Under the pieces are notes generated by a model. That model saw only the letters and a list, made by a program, of their open reading frames with translations, did no database searches and was not told the origin of the DNA. A program made the translations under genes and the position numbers. A DNA stretch of 64,000 bases, from the NCBI GenBank assembly GCA_902578255.1, contig CACHCH010000002.1:53319-117318 (forward strand), read 5' to 3'. Shown piece after piece: positions 1 to 10,725 of the stretch (position 1 is its first letter; each line of letters starts with the position of its first letter). Source of the stretch: an uncultured Pelagibacteraceae bacterium (GTDB taxonomy: Bacteria > Pseudomonadota > Alphaproteobacteria > Pelagibacterales > Pelagibacteraceae).

Positions 1-857
1 ATTTTTGAATTATCACATACTAGTCTATTTACTTCACTTTTCTCAGGCCTAATTCTTTTTTGATCAGTAATAATTTTTATTGTTTTACCAGTAATTTTAG
101 AAATTTTTTTGATTAAATTTTTTATAGATATTTCTTCATTCATTCCAATATTTGTACTCTCTCCGTTTAGCTTTTCGTTTTTAGATATTTCAATAAAACC
201 ATTTGCTGTATCTTTTACAAATGTTAAATCTCTCGTAGTATTTATGTTGCCCAATTTTATTTCTTTTATGTCGTTCAAGATTTGTATACAAATACTTGGA
301 ATTATTGCTCTAGCAGATTGTCTTGGACCGTAAATATTAAAAGGTCTTACAATTTTGATTGGTAATCCAAAGGATCTATGGAAACTTTCTGCTAAATTGT
401 CGGCTCCAATTTTTGTAGCTGAATATGGTGATTGACCAACCTTAGGATGTTTTTCATCTATCGGAATATATTGAGCAGAACCATAAGTTTCACTGGTAGA
501 AGTAATTATAATATTCTTAGTGTTAAGTAATTTTGCACTTTGCAAAACATTGTATGTTCCTTCAATATTGGTTTTTATATATGCCAAAGGTGATAAATAT
601 GAATATGGAATTCCTATCAAAGCCGCTAAATGAAATACTTCATCAATGCCTTGCATGGCAGAAAAAACCGAATCAAAATCTCTAATATCTCCAAACACAA
701 ACTCAATATTTTTTTTATATTCAGAGTTTTCTAGCCAACCCCAATTGTTATTAGAGTCATAATGCATTAAAACTCTTACTTCGTGTCCATTTTCAATAAG
801 TTTTTCTGTTAAGTGTGACCCTAAAAATCCAGCAGCACCTGTGACTAATACTTTCAT
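1..857 (-). CDS. LegB-type NAD-dependent nucleotide-sugar 4,6-dehydratase (partial, C-terminus off the edge)
   Basis: Short-chain dehydrogenase/reductase acting on an NDP-sugar, probably an early step in making a surface sugar such as a legionaminic- or pseudaminic-acid-type nonulosonate. The start is the ATG at 857. The frame stays open to base 1 (about 285 codons, family about 320-330), so the end lies outside the window. Visible are the NAD motif TGAAGFLGSHLTE just after the start, the STSETYGSAQ segment with the active-site Ser/Thr, the YSATK motif (catalytic Tyr-x-x-x-Lys), and RPFNIYGPRQSARA followed by GNINTTRDLTFV. These blocks match LegB-like proteins better than generic GalE. It is divergent from thyX across about 110 bases. 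The exact sugar substrate cannot be told from sequence alone. Confidence 0.85.
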   Translation of the reverse strand, partial: MKVLVTGAAGFLGSHLTEKLIENGHEVRVLMHYDSNNNWGWLENSEYKKNIEFVFGDIRDFDSVFSAMQGIDEVFHLAALIGIPYSYLSPLAYIKTNIEGTYNVLQSAKLLNTKNIIITSTSETYGSAQYIPIDEKHPKVGQSPYSATKIGADNLAESFHRSFGLPIKIVRPFNIYGPRQSARAIIPSICIQILNDIKEIKLGNINTTRDLTFVKDTANGFIEISKNEKLNGESTNIGMNEEISIKNLIKKISKITGKTIKIITDQKRIRPEKSEVNRLVCDNSK

Positions 858-966
858 AATTTAAATTTTTTTAGTGACAATCTATTACCAATTTATAAAT
901 CCAATTAAAAATAAATTATAAATATAGGTCACTTTTTTCGTTAATTGAACTATTATAACACAACTT

Positions 967-1914
967 ATGATTCTTACAGATTCTCAAAAAAAAGAAATAA
1001 AAGATCAGCAATCTCAAAAAAATGAGACTAAAAGGGTAACAGCTCCACAGTTAGAAAAAATACTATATGAAGCTATCCCTGCTTTAGATCATGGATTTGT
1101 AAGAGTTGTTGATTATATGGGTGATGATACTTCAATAGTTCAATCAGCCAGAGTTTCATATGGAAAAGGTACCAAGCAAGTATCAACAGATGCAGGTTTA
1201 ATTAAATATTTGATGAGACATTGGCACAGTACTCCATTTGAGATGTGTGAAATTAAATATCATGTTAAACTTCCAATATTTATTGCCAGACAATGGATAA
1301 GACATAGAACTGCAAATGTTAATGAGTACTCTGCAAGATATTCGATTTTGGATAAAGAATTTTATTTACCATCTCTAGAAAATTTGGCTGCGCAATCAAC
1401 CAGCAATAGACAAGGTAGAGGAGATGTACTTGAAGGAAAACAAGCAGAAAAAGTCTTAGAACTTTTAAAAGAAGATGCTGAGAGAACTTATGAAAACTAT
1501 GAAAATATGCTTAATGAAAGATATGATGGATCAACTATCGATGAAAATAAAAAAGGATTAGCAAGAGAACTTGCAAGAATGAATTTAACTTTAAATACTT
1601 ATACCCAATGGTATTGGAAAACTGATTTATTAAACTTAATGAATTTCTTAAGATTAAGAGCTGATAGTCATGCGCAATATGAGATTAGAATTTATGCAAA
1701 TATAATGTTAGATACGGTAAAAAAATGGGTTCCTATAACTTATGAAGCTTTTATGGATTATAGAGTTGGAGGCACAGAAGTTTCAGCTAAAGGAAAATTA
1801 ATTATACAAAAACTTATTAAAGGTGAAAATGTTGATGTAAATAACTCAGGTCTTTCAAAAAGGGAGTGGAATGAACTAATGGTTGCTTTTGATCTTAAAG
1901 ATAAGATGATTTAA
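967..1914 (+). CDS. thyX: FAD-dependent thymidylate synthase ThyX
   Basis: Makes dTMP from dUMP using methylenetetrahydrofolate, with FAD and NAD(P)H as reductant, in the cytoplasm. The ThyX signature is at residues 112-125 ([14 protein letters not shown]), and residues 59-100 fit the N-terminal part of the fold. At 315 aa it is longer than the roughly 220-250 aa minimal enzymes. The extra length is mainly a charged N-terminal stretch of about 30 residues and a charged insert near residues 145-195, as in rickettsial and SAR11 ThyX. ThyX regenerates tetrahydrofolate directly, so it suits genomes without thyA and folA. The gene converges with mrp and overlaps it by 20 bases. The ATG at 967 is the first start in the open frame. 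Confidence 0.95.
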   Translation: MILTDSQKKEIKDQQSQKNETKRVTAPQLEKILYEAIPALDHGFVRVVDYMGDDTSIVQSARVSYGKGTKQVSTDAGLIKYLMRHWHSTPFEMCEIKYHVKLPIFIARQWIRHRTANVNEYSARYSILDKEFYLPSLENLAAQSTSNRQGRGDVLEGKQAEKVLELLKEDAERTYENYENMLNERYDGSTIDENKKGLARELARMNLTLNTYTQWYWKTDLLNLMNFLRLRADSHAQYEIRIYANIMLDTVKKWVPITYEAFMDYRVGGTEVSAKGKLIIQKLIKGENVDVNNSGLSKREWNELMVAFDLKDKMI

Positions 1915-2719
1915 TTTTATTTGCAAAATCTAAATATATTTTTGAAATCTCATGATCTGGATTTGCTTCCACTAATGGCTTTCCTTCATCTGAAGTTTTC
2001 CCTACCTCTGGATTAATTGGTATTTCACCTAAAAATTCTTTTTCAAATTCTTCTGCAGTTTTTTTAACACCACCTTCGCCAAATATTTTATATTTTTTAC
2101 CATCATCTCCAATAAAAAAACTCATATTATCCACTAAACCTAAGATTTTTACCCCAAGTTTATCAAACATTTTTATACCCCTTTTGACATCTAAAAGAGC
2201 AACCTCTTGTGGTGTAGAAACTATTATTGCACCATCCATTTTTATTTCTTGTGAGAAAGTTAATTGTGTATCCCCTGTGCCAGGTGGCATATCAACAATG
2301 ATAAAGTCTAAATTTTTCCAATTAACTTTTTGAGTAAAAGTTTTAATTGCGCTTGTAACCATTGGGCCTCGCCAGATCATTGGCGTCTGTTGGTCAGCTA
2401 AGAAACCAATTGACATACATTGGATATCATACTTAACAATAGGTTCTAATTTTTGACCGTCACTTTTTGGTTTTTCATTAATATTAAACATTTTTGGAAT
2501 TGAGGGACCATAAATGTCCGCATCTAATAATCCTACTTTACATCCAACTTGTTTTAAGGCTAAAGCTAAATTCGTAGCAAAAGTAGATTTTCCAACTCCA
2601 CCCTTTGCGCTAGAAATTGCTATTGTAAATTTGGTTCCTAATATTGGATTTTTTGTGAATTTTTTAGGCTCAAGCTTCTGTTTCATTGCGGCACTAAGTT
2701 CGGGCTTTTTATCTGACAT
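1895..2719 (-). CDS. mrp: Mrp/NBP35-family Fe-S cluster carrier ATPase lacking the CXXC motif
   Basis: P-loop ATPase of the Mrp/ApbC/NBP35 family, thought to carry Fe-S clusters to target enzymes in the cytosol. The deviant Walker A is at residues 39-46 (KGGVGKST), the switch region [10 protein letters not shown] follows at about 64-73, and VDMPPGTGD is at 142-150. At 274 aa it lacks the N-terminal MIP18/DUF59 domain found in longer Mrp proteins. The usual C-terminal CXXC pair expected after DNMS (197-200) is replaced by G-D-D-G at 204-207, so cluster binding must use other ligands or not occur. The gene is divergent from hflK (51 bases apart) and overlaps the end of thyX. Family assignment is firm; Fe-S carriage by this variant is inferred. 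Confidence 0.9.
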   Translation of the reverse strand: MSDKKPELSAAMKQKLEPKKFTKNPILGTKFTIAISSAKGGVGKSTFATNLALALKQVGCKVGLLDADIYGPSIPKMFNINEKPKSDGQKLEPIVKYDIQCMSIGFLADQQTPMIWRGPMVTSAIKTFTQKVNWKNLDFIIVDMPPGTGDTQLTFSQEIKMDGAIIVSTPQEVALLDVKRGIKMFDKLGVKILGLVDNMSFFIGDDGKKYKIFGEGGVKKTAEEFEKEFLGEIPINPEVGKTSDEGKPLVEANPDHEISKIYLDFANKIKSSYL

Positions 2720-2770
2720 ACAACTATCATTACTTGTTTTTTATAATAAAGACACTATATACTTTGGCAT

Positions 2771-3874
2771 ATGTCAGATGATTTTAGAGGTAGGGGCGGA
2801 AGTCCATGGGGATCACCTCCAGGCGGTGGAAATAATAATGGATCAGGTAGAGGTCCGAAACCTCCAAACATTGATGAAATCATAAGAGAGATTCAAGATA
2901 AAATTAAAAAATTTTTACCTGGTGGTAAATCATCAGGTAGTAAATCTATAGGTCTAATTGCATTAGTTTTAGCTTTTGTTTGGCTAGCAAGTGGACTTTA
3001 TAGAGTTTTACCTGACGAACAAGGTGTTGTGCTAAGATTTGGTAAGTTTATAAAGACTACTCAACCTGGTTTGAATTATCACATACCTTTTCCAGTAGAA
3101 AATGTACTAACTCCTAAAGTTACAAAAGTTAACAGAATAGATATTGGTTTTAGATCAGAGAGAGACAGTGGTTTTTCAACAGGTGGTGGGGTTGCTGATG
3201 TTCCACAAGAAAGTTTAATGTTAACCGGAGATGAAAATATAGTGAACATAGATTTTTCTGTTTTTTGGGTAATTAAAGATGCAGGAAATTTTTTATTTAA
3301 AATTCAAGATCCAGAAGGCACAGTTAAAGCAGCTGCAGAGACAGCTATGAGAGAGGTTATTGCAAAAAGTGATATTCAACCAATTCTAACTGAGGGTAGA
3401 TCCAAAATTGAAGTTGAAACACAAGAGATCATTCAAACTATTTTAGACGATTACGAAAGTGGTATTCAAATTACTCAGGTTCAAACACAGAAGGCTGACC
3501 CACCAGATCAAGTAATTGATGCATTTAGAGATGTTCAGGCTGCAAGGGCTGATATGGAAAGATCTAAAAATGAGGCTGAAGCATATGCAAATGATGTTAT
3601 CCCAAGAGCTAGAGGGGAAGGTCAAAAAATTCTACAAGCTGCCGAAGCATATAAAAAAGAAGTTGTAGCAAAGGCAGAGGGTGAAGCTAGTAGATTTGTG
3701 TCTATTTATAACGAGTATAAAAATGCAAAAGCAGTAACCCAGGAGAGAATGTATTTAGAGACAATGGAAAAAGTGTTAGCTGATATCGATAAAGTAATTA
3801 TTGAAAAAAATGCAGGCTCAGGAGTGGTACCTTACTTACCGCTTCCTGAATTAAAAAAGAAAGCGACTAACTAA
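2771..3874 (+). CDS. hflK: HflK, SPFH/band-7 membrane protein, FtsH modulator
   Basis: Membrane subunit of the HflKC complex, which forms a large cage around the AAA protease FtsH and limits its access to membrane substrates. The protein has a Gly/Pro/Asn-rich N-terminus (residues 1-30), one membrane segment at about 58-78, and a long SPFH/band-7 domain. A charged Ala/Glu-rich helical region follows at about 245-310. Its 367 aa length is normal. The stop codon is followed immediately by the hflC ATG, so the two are coexpressed. The start at 2771 sits 51 bases from the divergent mrp start. The downstream DegP-type protease gene makes this a membrane and periplasm quality-control cluster. Confidence 0.95.
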   Translation: MSDDFRGRGGSPWGSPPGGGNNNGSGRGPKPPNIDEIIREIQDKIKKFLPGGKSSGSKSIGLIALVLAFVWLASGLYRVLPDEQGVVLRFGKFIKTTQPGLNYHIPFPVENVLTPKVTKVNRIDIGFRSERDSGFSTGGGVADVPQESLMLTGDENIVNIDFSVFWVIKDAGNFLFKIQDPEGTVKAAAETAMREVIAKSDIQPILTEGRSKIEVETQEIIQTILDDYESGIQITQVQTQKADPPDQVIDAFRDVQAARADMERSKNEAEAYANDVIPRARGEGQKILQAAEAYKKEVVAKAEGEASRFVSIYNEYKNAKAVTQERMYLETMEKVLADIDKVIIEKNAGSGVVPYLPLPELKKKATN

Positions 3875-4747
3875 ATGAAAGCTGGAAAGATTTTAGGTGG
3901 ATTAATAATTGCATTGGGTGTTTTAGCTTTTTTGTCTGTCATAATTGTTAAAGAAGTTAATCAAGCTATTATTCTTCAGTTTGGAGATCCAAAAAGGATA
4001 ATTACAAAACCTGGTTTAAATTTTAAAATCCCGTTTATTCAAAACGTTGTTTACCTTGATAAGAGAATTTTAAATTTAGATACACCACCTGAGGAGGTTA
4101 TTGCATCTGACCAAAAACGTTTAATTGTTGACGCATTTGCAAGATTTAAAATTGTTGATCCGCTCAAATTCTACATTTCAGTAGGTGACGAAAGAGTAGC
4201 AAGATCAAGACTATCTACAATTATAAACTCAAGAATTAGGAATGTTTTAGGTCAAGAAGAATTGCAAACATTACTTTCTCAGGATAGATCAAAACAAATG
4301 GCTTTAATTAAAGAAGGTGTAAATAATGAAGCACAGAATTTTGGAATAAATATTGTTGATGTAAGAATTAAAAGAGCAGATCTGCCACAAGCTAACAGTG
4401 ACGCGATTTATCGAAGAATGCAAACAGAGCGGGAAAGAGAAGCGAAAGAATTTAGAGCAAAAGGTGCAGAGATGGCAGTTACGATTACTTCAACTGCTGA
4501 TAAAGAGGTTACGGTCATCTTAGCAGAGTCTCAAAAACAGTCAGAGATTATGAAAGGTGAGGGTGATGGTTTAAGAAACAAAATCTTCGCTGATGCTTTT
4601 GGACAGGATCCTGAATTTTTTGCATTTTATAGAGCAATGCAGGCTTACGAAAAGGCATTAATTGGTGGTGAAACTTCTTTAATTTTATCTCCTGATAGTG
4701 AATTCTTCAAATTTTTTGGAAACATAAAACCTGAAATCCAACAATAA
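3875..4747 (+). CDS. hflC: HflC, SPFH/band-7 membrane protein, FtsH modulator
   Basis: Partner of HflK in the FtsH-regulating complex of the inner membrane. There is one N-terminal membrane segment (about residues 6-26), then the band-7 domain. The conserved stretch DVRIKRADLP near residue 165 is typical of HflC, as is the following EREREAKEFRAKG helix. At 290 aa it is normal for the family. It begins at the base after the hflK stop, with no spacer. The C-terminal FFAFYRAMQAYEKAL segment is the usual HflC ending block before a short variable tail. Confidence 0.95.
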   Translation: MKAGKILGGLIIALGVLAFLSVIIVKEVNQAIILQFGDPKRIITKPGLNFKIPFIQNVVYLDKRILNLDTPPEEVIASDQKRLIVDAFARFKIVDPLKFYISVGDERVARSRLSTIINSRIRNVLGQEELQTLLSQDRSKQMALIKEGVNNEAQNFGINIVDVRIKRADLPQANSDAIYRRMQTEREREAKEFRAKGAEMAVTITSTADKEVTVILAESQKQSEIMKGEGDGLRNKIFADAFGQDPEFFAFYRAMQAYEKALIGGETSLILSPDSEFFKFFGNIKPEIQQ

Positions 4748-4754
4748 TCTCTAA

Positions 4755-4940
4755 ATGAATGAGCTAGCCATAGCTTTTGGTTTATTCTTATTCATTGAGG
4801 GAATTTTATATGCCATATTTCCAGCAAAAATGAAAAATATGTTAAAAAAATTAGGACTTGTTAAAGATAGTCAACTGAGATCTGGAGGACTTATCTTTGC
4901 AATTATAGGATTTATAATTATTTATTATATAAAAAGTTAA
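4755..4940 (+). CDS. DUF2065 (YjeT-like) small inner-membrane protein
   Basis: A 61-residue protein with two hydrophobic segments (about residues 4-22 and 43-60) around a short basic loop. The pattern EGILYAIFPAKMKNML followed by R-x-G near residues 42-45 is that of the DUF2065/YjeT family. YjeT genes sit next to hflKC in many proteobacteria, and that order is kept here: 7 bases after hflC and 1 base before the protease gene. The function is unknown. Location beside HflKC and DegP suggests a part in membrane protein quality control, but this is inferred from position only. Confidence 0.85.
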   Translation: MNELAIAFGLFLFIEGILYAIFPAKMKNMLKKLGLVKDSQLRSGGLIFAIIGFIIIYYIKS

Positions 4941-4941
4941 A

Positions 4942-6345
4942 ATGAAAAAATTCAAAATTATCTTTCTAACTGTAGTTTTATCCTTAAGTTTTATAATACA
5001 ATCTTACTCTAAACCTGTTCCAGAATCTTTTGCTGATCTTGCTGAAAAATTAATGCCATCGGTTGTAAATATTTCAACATCAACTACTGTAGTTACAAAT
5101 TCTAATCCATTTCCTTTTCAATTACCTCCAGGATCACCTCTTGAAGACATGTTTAAAGGAAATCCTAGAGAAAGACAATCAGCTGCATTAGGATCAGGAT
5201 TTATAATTGATGAAAAAGGGTTAGTTATAACTAACAATCATGTAATACAAGATGCTGACGACATAATTGTTAGAGTAAATGGTGATCAAGAATTTAAAGC
5301 AAAAGTTTTAGGCGCTGATCCACTGATGGATATAGCTGTTTTGCAATTAGAAACTGATGAAAAGTTTATACCTGTTTCCTTTGGTGACTCTGACAAAGCT
5401 AGAATAGGTGATTGGGTGATTGCTATTGGAAATCCATTTGGTTTAGGGGGCACAGTTACAGCTGGAATTATTTCAGCAAGAAACAGATCAATTGGACTAT
5501 CTAGATATGAAGATTTTATTCAGACAGATGCTTCAATTAATTCAGGAAATTCCGGTGGACCTTTATTTGATATGGAGGGAAATGTTATAGGAATTAATAC
5601 TGCTATTTTAGGTCGAAATGGTTCTATTGGTATTGGATTTTCAATTCCATCGAACAGTGCTCAAATTGTAATTAATCAACTTGTAGAATTTGGAGAAACA
5701 AAAAGAGGATGGTTGGGTGTAAGAATACAAGATGTCACAAAAGAAATTGCAGAAGTTGAAAAATTAGACAAACCAAGGGGTGCTTTAGTTGCAAGTGTTG
5801 CAGAAAACAGCCCATCTGAAAAAGCTGGAATAAAAGCTGGTGATATTATTTTAGAATTTAATGGTAAAAAAATTAATCAAATGAAAGAACTACCAGCAAT
5901 AGTTGCTAGAACACAAGTTGGTAAGAATGTCGAAGTAAAAATTTGGAGAGATAAAAAAGAAATTATAAAAAACGTTCTCTTAGGAAGACTTGAAACATCT
6001 GAAGATTTTAAAGTTAGTGAAAAACAAAAAACAATAGACACCATTGATCAAATTGAAGATCTAAAAATAACTGTAAGATCTCTTAACAAAGAAGACATAA
6101 AAAATCGTAGACTACCAAATCAAACTACTGGACTTGTGATCACGAATATTCAAAATAATAGTCCATTAGTTGGTTCAGTTGAGGTGAATAGTATTATTGT
6201 TGAAGCTCAAAAAGAAAGAATAAAATCTATTGATGATTTAAAACAAATTACCAAACAAGTGTTAAACTCAAATCAAAAAACAATATTACTTGCAATCTAT
6301 AATACTGAAAATCAAAGAAGATATATTGGAATTAAATTAGACTAA
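4942..6345 (+). CDS. degP: DegP/DegQ-type periplasmic serine protease (Do family)
   Basis: HtrA-family protease and chaperone that removes or holds misfolded envelope proteins. A signal peptide covers residues 1-23 (hydrophobic core followed by Ser-Tyr-Ser-Lys). The trypsin-like domain carries the catalytic triad His100 (TNNHVI), Asp130 (DPLMDIAVL) and Ser204 (GNSGGP). A first PDZ domain covers about 255-350 and a shorter, divergent second PDZ region about 370-467. The length of 467 aa is standard for Do proteases. It follows the DUF2065 gene with almost no gap and is followed 2 bases later by miaA. Whether it corresponds to DegP, DegQ or MucD cannot be settled here; the symbol marks the family. 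Confidence 0.92.
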   Translation: MKKFKIIFLTVVLSLSFIIQSYSKPVPESFADLAEKLMPSVVNISTSTTVVTNSNPFPFQLPPGSPLEDMFKGNPRERQSAALGSGFIIDEKGLVITNNHVIQDADDIIVRVNGDQEFKAKVLGADPLMDIAVLQLETDEKFIPVSFGDSDKARIGDWVIAIGNPFGLGGTVTAGIISARNRSIGLSRYEDFIQTDASINSGNSGGPLFDMEGNVIGINTAILGRNGSIGIGFSIPSNSAQIVINQLVEFGETKRGWLGVRIQDVTKEIAEVEKLDKPRGALVASVAENSPSEKAGIKAGDIILEFNGKKINQMKELPAIVARTQVGKNVEVKIWRDKKEIIKNVLLGRLETSEDFKVSEKQKTIDTIDQIEDLKITVRSLNKEDIKNRRLPNQTTGLVITNIQNNSPLVGSVEVNSIIVEAQKERIKSIDDLKQITKQVLNSNQKTILLAIYNTENQRRYIGIKLD

Positions 6346-6347
6346 TA

Positions 6348-7256
6348 ATGGATTTTAAATCCAAGATTATATTAATTTCTGGACCAACTGCTTCAGGAAA
6401 ATCAAGTTTTGCTATTATCCTCGCAAAAAAAGTAAACGGAGAAATTATAAATGCAGATAGCATGCAAGTTTATAAGCAATTAAAGATTCTTTCTGCAAGG
6501 CCAGATCAAAAAAAATACCAAAAAATAAGACATCATTTGTATGGTTTTCATGATGTAAAGAAAAATTTTTCAACTGGGAATTGGTTGAAATTTGTTTTTA
6601 ACAAAATTGAAGAAATAAAAAAAAGAAAAAAAACACCAATACTTGTCGGAGGTACAGGTTTATATTTTAAGGCATTAACTGATGGACTTGTAAAAATTCC
6701 AAAAATACCTTTAAAAATTAGAAATCAAATAAGACTAATGCATTCAAAAATAGGTCAAGAAAAGTTTTATAAAAAACTTTTGAAAATTGACCCAATTTCT
6801 AAAAATAAAATTAATCCAACTGATCCACATAGATCCATAAGAGCCTATGAAGTAAAATTATGTACAAAAAAATCAATTCATGAATGGTATAAAAATACTA
6901 AATCTAATTTTGAAAAAAGTGATTTTTATAAAATTTATATTGACTTCCCCCGAACAGATTTAATTGAGAGAATTAATCTCAGATCTAGGGAAATGATTAA
7001 AAATGGAGCAATTAAAGAAGTAAAAAATTTTATCAAACTAAGAGTTAGAAAAGATAAAAGTGTTAACAAGGCAATTGGAATCAAAGAAATCAGCCAATAC
7101 TTAAATAATGAAAAAGAATTGGAAGAAATTATTGAAAATATATCAATAAAAACTAGGCAATACGCTAAAAGACAAAGTACATGGGCAAGAGGCAATATGA
7201 ATTCTTGGCTCAAATTAAAACCAAATGAGTTAAATGACTTTTTAAATAAAATTTAA
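6348..7256 (+). CDS. miaA: tRNA dimethylallyltransferase MiaA
   Basis: Adds a dimethylallyl group to N6 of adenosine 37 in tRNAs reading codons that begin with U, which stabilises codon pairing. The P-loop is near residues 11-19 (GPTASGKSS). The block NADSMQVYKQL follows at about 36-46, then GGTGLYFKAL, the family's substrate-binding motif. DPHRSIRAYEV and the late RQYAKRQSTWARG segment also fit MiaA. At 302 aa it is full length. It starts 2 bases after the protease stop, so it is probably cotranscribed with the hfl-deg genes. Confidence 0.95.
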   Translation: MDFKSKIILISGPTASGKSSFAIILAKKVNGEIINADSMQVYKQLKILSARPDQKKYQKIRHHLYGFHDVKKNFSTGNWLKFVFNKIEEIKKRKKTPILVGGTGLYFKALTDGLVKIPKIPLKIRNQIRLMHSKIGQEKFYKKLLKIDPISKNKINPTDPHRSIRAYEVKLCTKKSIHEWYKNTKSNFEKSDFYKIYIDFPRTDLIERINLRSREMIKNGAIKEVKNFIKLRVRKDKSVNKAIGIKEISQYLNNEKELEEIIENISIKTRQYAKRQSTWARGNMNSWLKLKPNELNDFLNKI

Positions 7257-7307
7257 ATATCTCAATCAAAACTTGACCAATTAGCACAACTTCAGCTAGA
7301 TTGCGAA

Positions 7308-9074
7308 ATGCCAAAATTATACACAGGAGCAGAAATTGTTTTTAAATGCCTTGAAGACCAAAAGGTAGAACATATTTTTGGATATCCCGGTGGAGCAGTT
7401 TTACCAATATATGATGAACTTAAAAACCACACTTCTATTAAACATATATTAGTGAGACACGAACAAGGCGCTGGTCATGCAGCTGAGGGATATGCAAGAT
7501 CATCAGGTAAGCCTGGAGTTGTTTTAGTTACGTCAGGACCTGGTGCTACTAATGTTGTTACCGCATTAACAGATGCATATATGGACTCGGTTCCTTTGGT
7601 TTGTATTTCTGGTCAAGTTCCAACCCATTTAATAGGAACTGATGCATTTCAAGAATGTGATACTACCGGCATTACTAGGCCCTGTACAAAACATAATTGG
7701 TTAGTAAAAGATATAAATGATTTATCAGAAATAATGCACGAGGCATTTAAAGTTGCAACCACAGGAAGACCAGGTCCTGTTTTAGTTGATATTCCAAAAG
7801 ATATTCAATTTGCAAAAACTAAATATAAAAAACCAAAAAAAGAAAAAAAATTAAATGGAAAATCAAATAATAAATTTTCTCAAAAACAAATAGATCAACT
7901 AATTGATTTATTAAAGAATACTAAAAAACCAGTTATTTATAGTGGGGGTGGCGTAATTAATTCAGGCCCTAAAGCAAGTGATGCATTAAGAGAGTTTGTT
8001 GAATTAACAGGATTTCCAATCACTTCCACCCTTCAGGGTTTAGGTGCATATCCTGGTGATGACAATCAATTCCTTGGAATGTTAGGCATGCATGGAACTT
8101 ATGAAGCCAACAATGCTATGCATGATTGTGATCTTTTAATAAATATTGGTGCAAGATTTGATGATCGTATCACTGGAAAAATAGATGAATTTTCGCCAAA
8201 CTCAAAAAAAGTTCATATTGATATAGATCCTTCGTCTATAAATAAAATTATAAAAGTTGATCTTGCTATAGTAGGCGATGTTACGAAAGTAATTGGTAAA
8301 GTAAACAAAACAATATTGAAGAAAAAAAATGGCCATAGCAAATCTAATAAATCAAATATTGCTAAGTGGTGGGAACAAATACAAAAATGGAGAGGCAAAG
8401 ATTCTCTTAATTTTGTTAACAGTAACGATAGCATCAAGCCTCAACATGCAGTTCAAAGACTGTATGAGTTAACAAAAGATAAAGATACTTATGTAACTAC
8501 TGAAGTTGGCCAGCATCAAATGTGGGCTGCACAACATTACAAATTTAATAAACCAAATAGATGGATGACATCTGGAGGCTTAGGTACAATGGGTTATGGA
8601 TTACCAGCAGCAGTAGGTGTGCAAATTGCGCACCCTGAAAAGTTAGTAGTTGATATTGCTGGTGAAGCATCAGTATTAATGACAATGCAAGAAATGTCCA
8701 CTGCTGTTCAATACAACTTACCAATTAAAATTTTTATTTTGAATAATCAGTACATGGGAATGGTTAGACAATGGCAAGAGCTTTTACATGAAAAAAACTA
8801 TTCAGAGAGCTACTCTGAAGCACTTCCTGATTTTTTAAAAATGGCTGAAGCTTATGGCTGCAAGGGAATTAAAGCAGAAAACCCTTCTGAGTTGGATGAA
8901 AAAATTCAAGAAATGATAGATTATAAAGGTCCAGTTATTTTTGATTGTCATGTTGATCCTAATGAAAATTGTTTCCCAATGATACCTTCAGGAAAACCTC
9001 ACAATCAGATGATATTAGGACCCAATGATCAAGAAGAGAATAAAATCAAGGGAAAAGGCAAAGCCTTAGTCTAA
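7308..9074 (+). CDS. ilvB: Acetolactate synthase, catalytic (large) subunit
   Basis: Thiamine-diphosphate and FAD enzyme that condenses two pyruvates to acetolactate, or pyruvate with 2-oxobutyrate, as the first common step of valine, leucine and isoleucine synthesis. The N-terminal PYR domain has the catalytic Glu in VRHEQGAGHAAEGYAR. The middle domain covers about residues 195-340. The C-terminal PP domain holds the thiamine-diphosphate motif from G452 to N479-N480. In that motif the usual Asp of GDG/GDA is Glu453 (GEAS), a conservative change at a Mg-binding position. Length 588 aa is normal. It is followed 5 bases later by the regulatory subunit gene. The 51 bases upstream show no obvious leader-peptide attenuator. 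Confidence 0.95.
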   Translation: MPKLYTGAEIVFKCLEDQKVEHIFGYPGGAVLPIYDELKNHTSIKHILVRHEQGAGHAAEGYARSSGKPGVVLVTSGPGATNVVTALTDAYMDSVPLVCISGQVPTHLIGTDAFQECDTTGITRPCTKHNWLVKDINDLSEIMHEAFKVATTGRPGPVLVDIPKDIQFAKTKYKKPKKEKKLNGKSNNKFSQKQIDQLIDLLKNTKKPVIYSGGGVINSGPKASDALREFVELTGFPITSTLQGLGAYPGDDNQFLGMLGMHGTYEANNAMHDCDLLINIGARFDDRITGKIDEFSPNSKKVHIDIDPSSINKIIKVDLAIVGDVTKVIGKVNKTILKKKNGHSKSNKSNIAKWWEQIQKWRGKDSLNFVNSNDSIKPQHAVQRLYELTKDKDTYVTTEVGQHQMWAAQHYKFNKPNRWMTSGGLGTMGYGLPAAVGVQIAHPEKLVVDIAGEASVLMTMQEMSTAVQYNLPIKIFILNNQYMGMVRQWQELLHEKNYSESYSEALPDFLKMAEAYGCKGIKAENPSELDEKIQEMIDYKGPVIFDCHVDPNENCFPMIPSGKPHNQMILGPNDQEENKIKGKGKALV

Positions 9075-9079
9075 TTAGA

Positions 9080-9628
9080 ATGCCAAAATCTAAATCAGCT
9101 TATAGTGTTCCGACTAAAAAAGAGAAATCTGATACTTACATATTTGTTGTTTGGGTTGACAATGAAGCCGGCGTACTTGCAAGAGTAGTTGGATTATTTT
9201 CTGGTCGAGGATATAATATTGAGTCTTTAGCAGTTGCAGAAGTAGATGCAGTTAAAAATATTTCTAGAATTACAATCGTTACCACTGGGACACCCCAAGT
9301 AATTGATCAAATCAAGCTTCAATTAGCTAAATTAGTGCCTGTGCATAAAGTTGCAGAATTTAAAAGAGAAGATAAAAATGTAATATTTAAAGAAATGGCA
9401 TTATTTAAAATTACTGGAAAAAAAAAGAAAATGGAAAAATGTTTAAATGCTTGTAAAAAATTTGATTTAGTTATTTTAGATGAAACTAAAACATCTAAAG
9501 TTATTCAAATAACAGCACTTAGAAGAGAAATTGACAAAATTAGTAAAAAATTAAAACCTTGGGGACTTATTAGCGCTTCTAGAACTGGGGCTGTTGCGAT
9601 GACAAGAGGTGCCAAAATATTTAATTAA
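9080..9628 (+). CDS. ilvH: Acetolactate synthase, regulatory (small) subunit
   Basis: Small subunit that activates the catalytic subunit and normally makes it sensitive to valine. The ACT domain covers about residues 20-95, with the conserved NEAGVLARVVGLFSGRGYNI block. A second ACT-like C-terminal domain follows. The 182 aa length is normal for IlvH/IlvN of the longer type. The first 18 residues are a basic, low-complexity extension. The gene sits between ilvB and ilvC in the standard order ilvB-ilvH-ilvC. Confidence 0.95.
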   Translation: MPKSKSAYSVPTKKEKSDTYIFVVWVDNEAGVLARVVGLFSGRGYNIESLAVAEVDAVKNISRITIVTTGTPQVIDQIKLQLAKLVPVHKVAEFKREDKNVIFKEMALFKITGKKKKMEKCLNACKKFDLVILDETKTSKVIQITALRREIDKISKKLKPWGLISASRTGAVAMTRGAKIFN

Positions 9629-9634
9629 TTATAA

Positions 9635-10669
<1,035 letters not shown>

Positions 10670-10725
10670 ATTGAGATAAAGACCTAAAAAGATCATATAA
10701 ATATAGATAAAATTTAACATTTATT

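Noticed and set aside
2514..2885. Open frame of 123 codons on the plus strand across the mrp start and hflK start
   Set aside because: It is antisense to the well-conserved mrp gene and then out of frame with hflK; composition shows a shadow frame.
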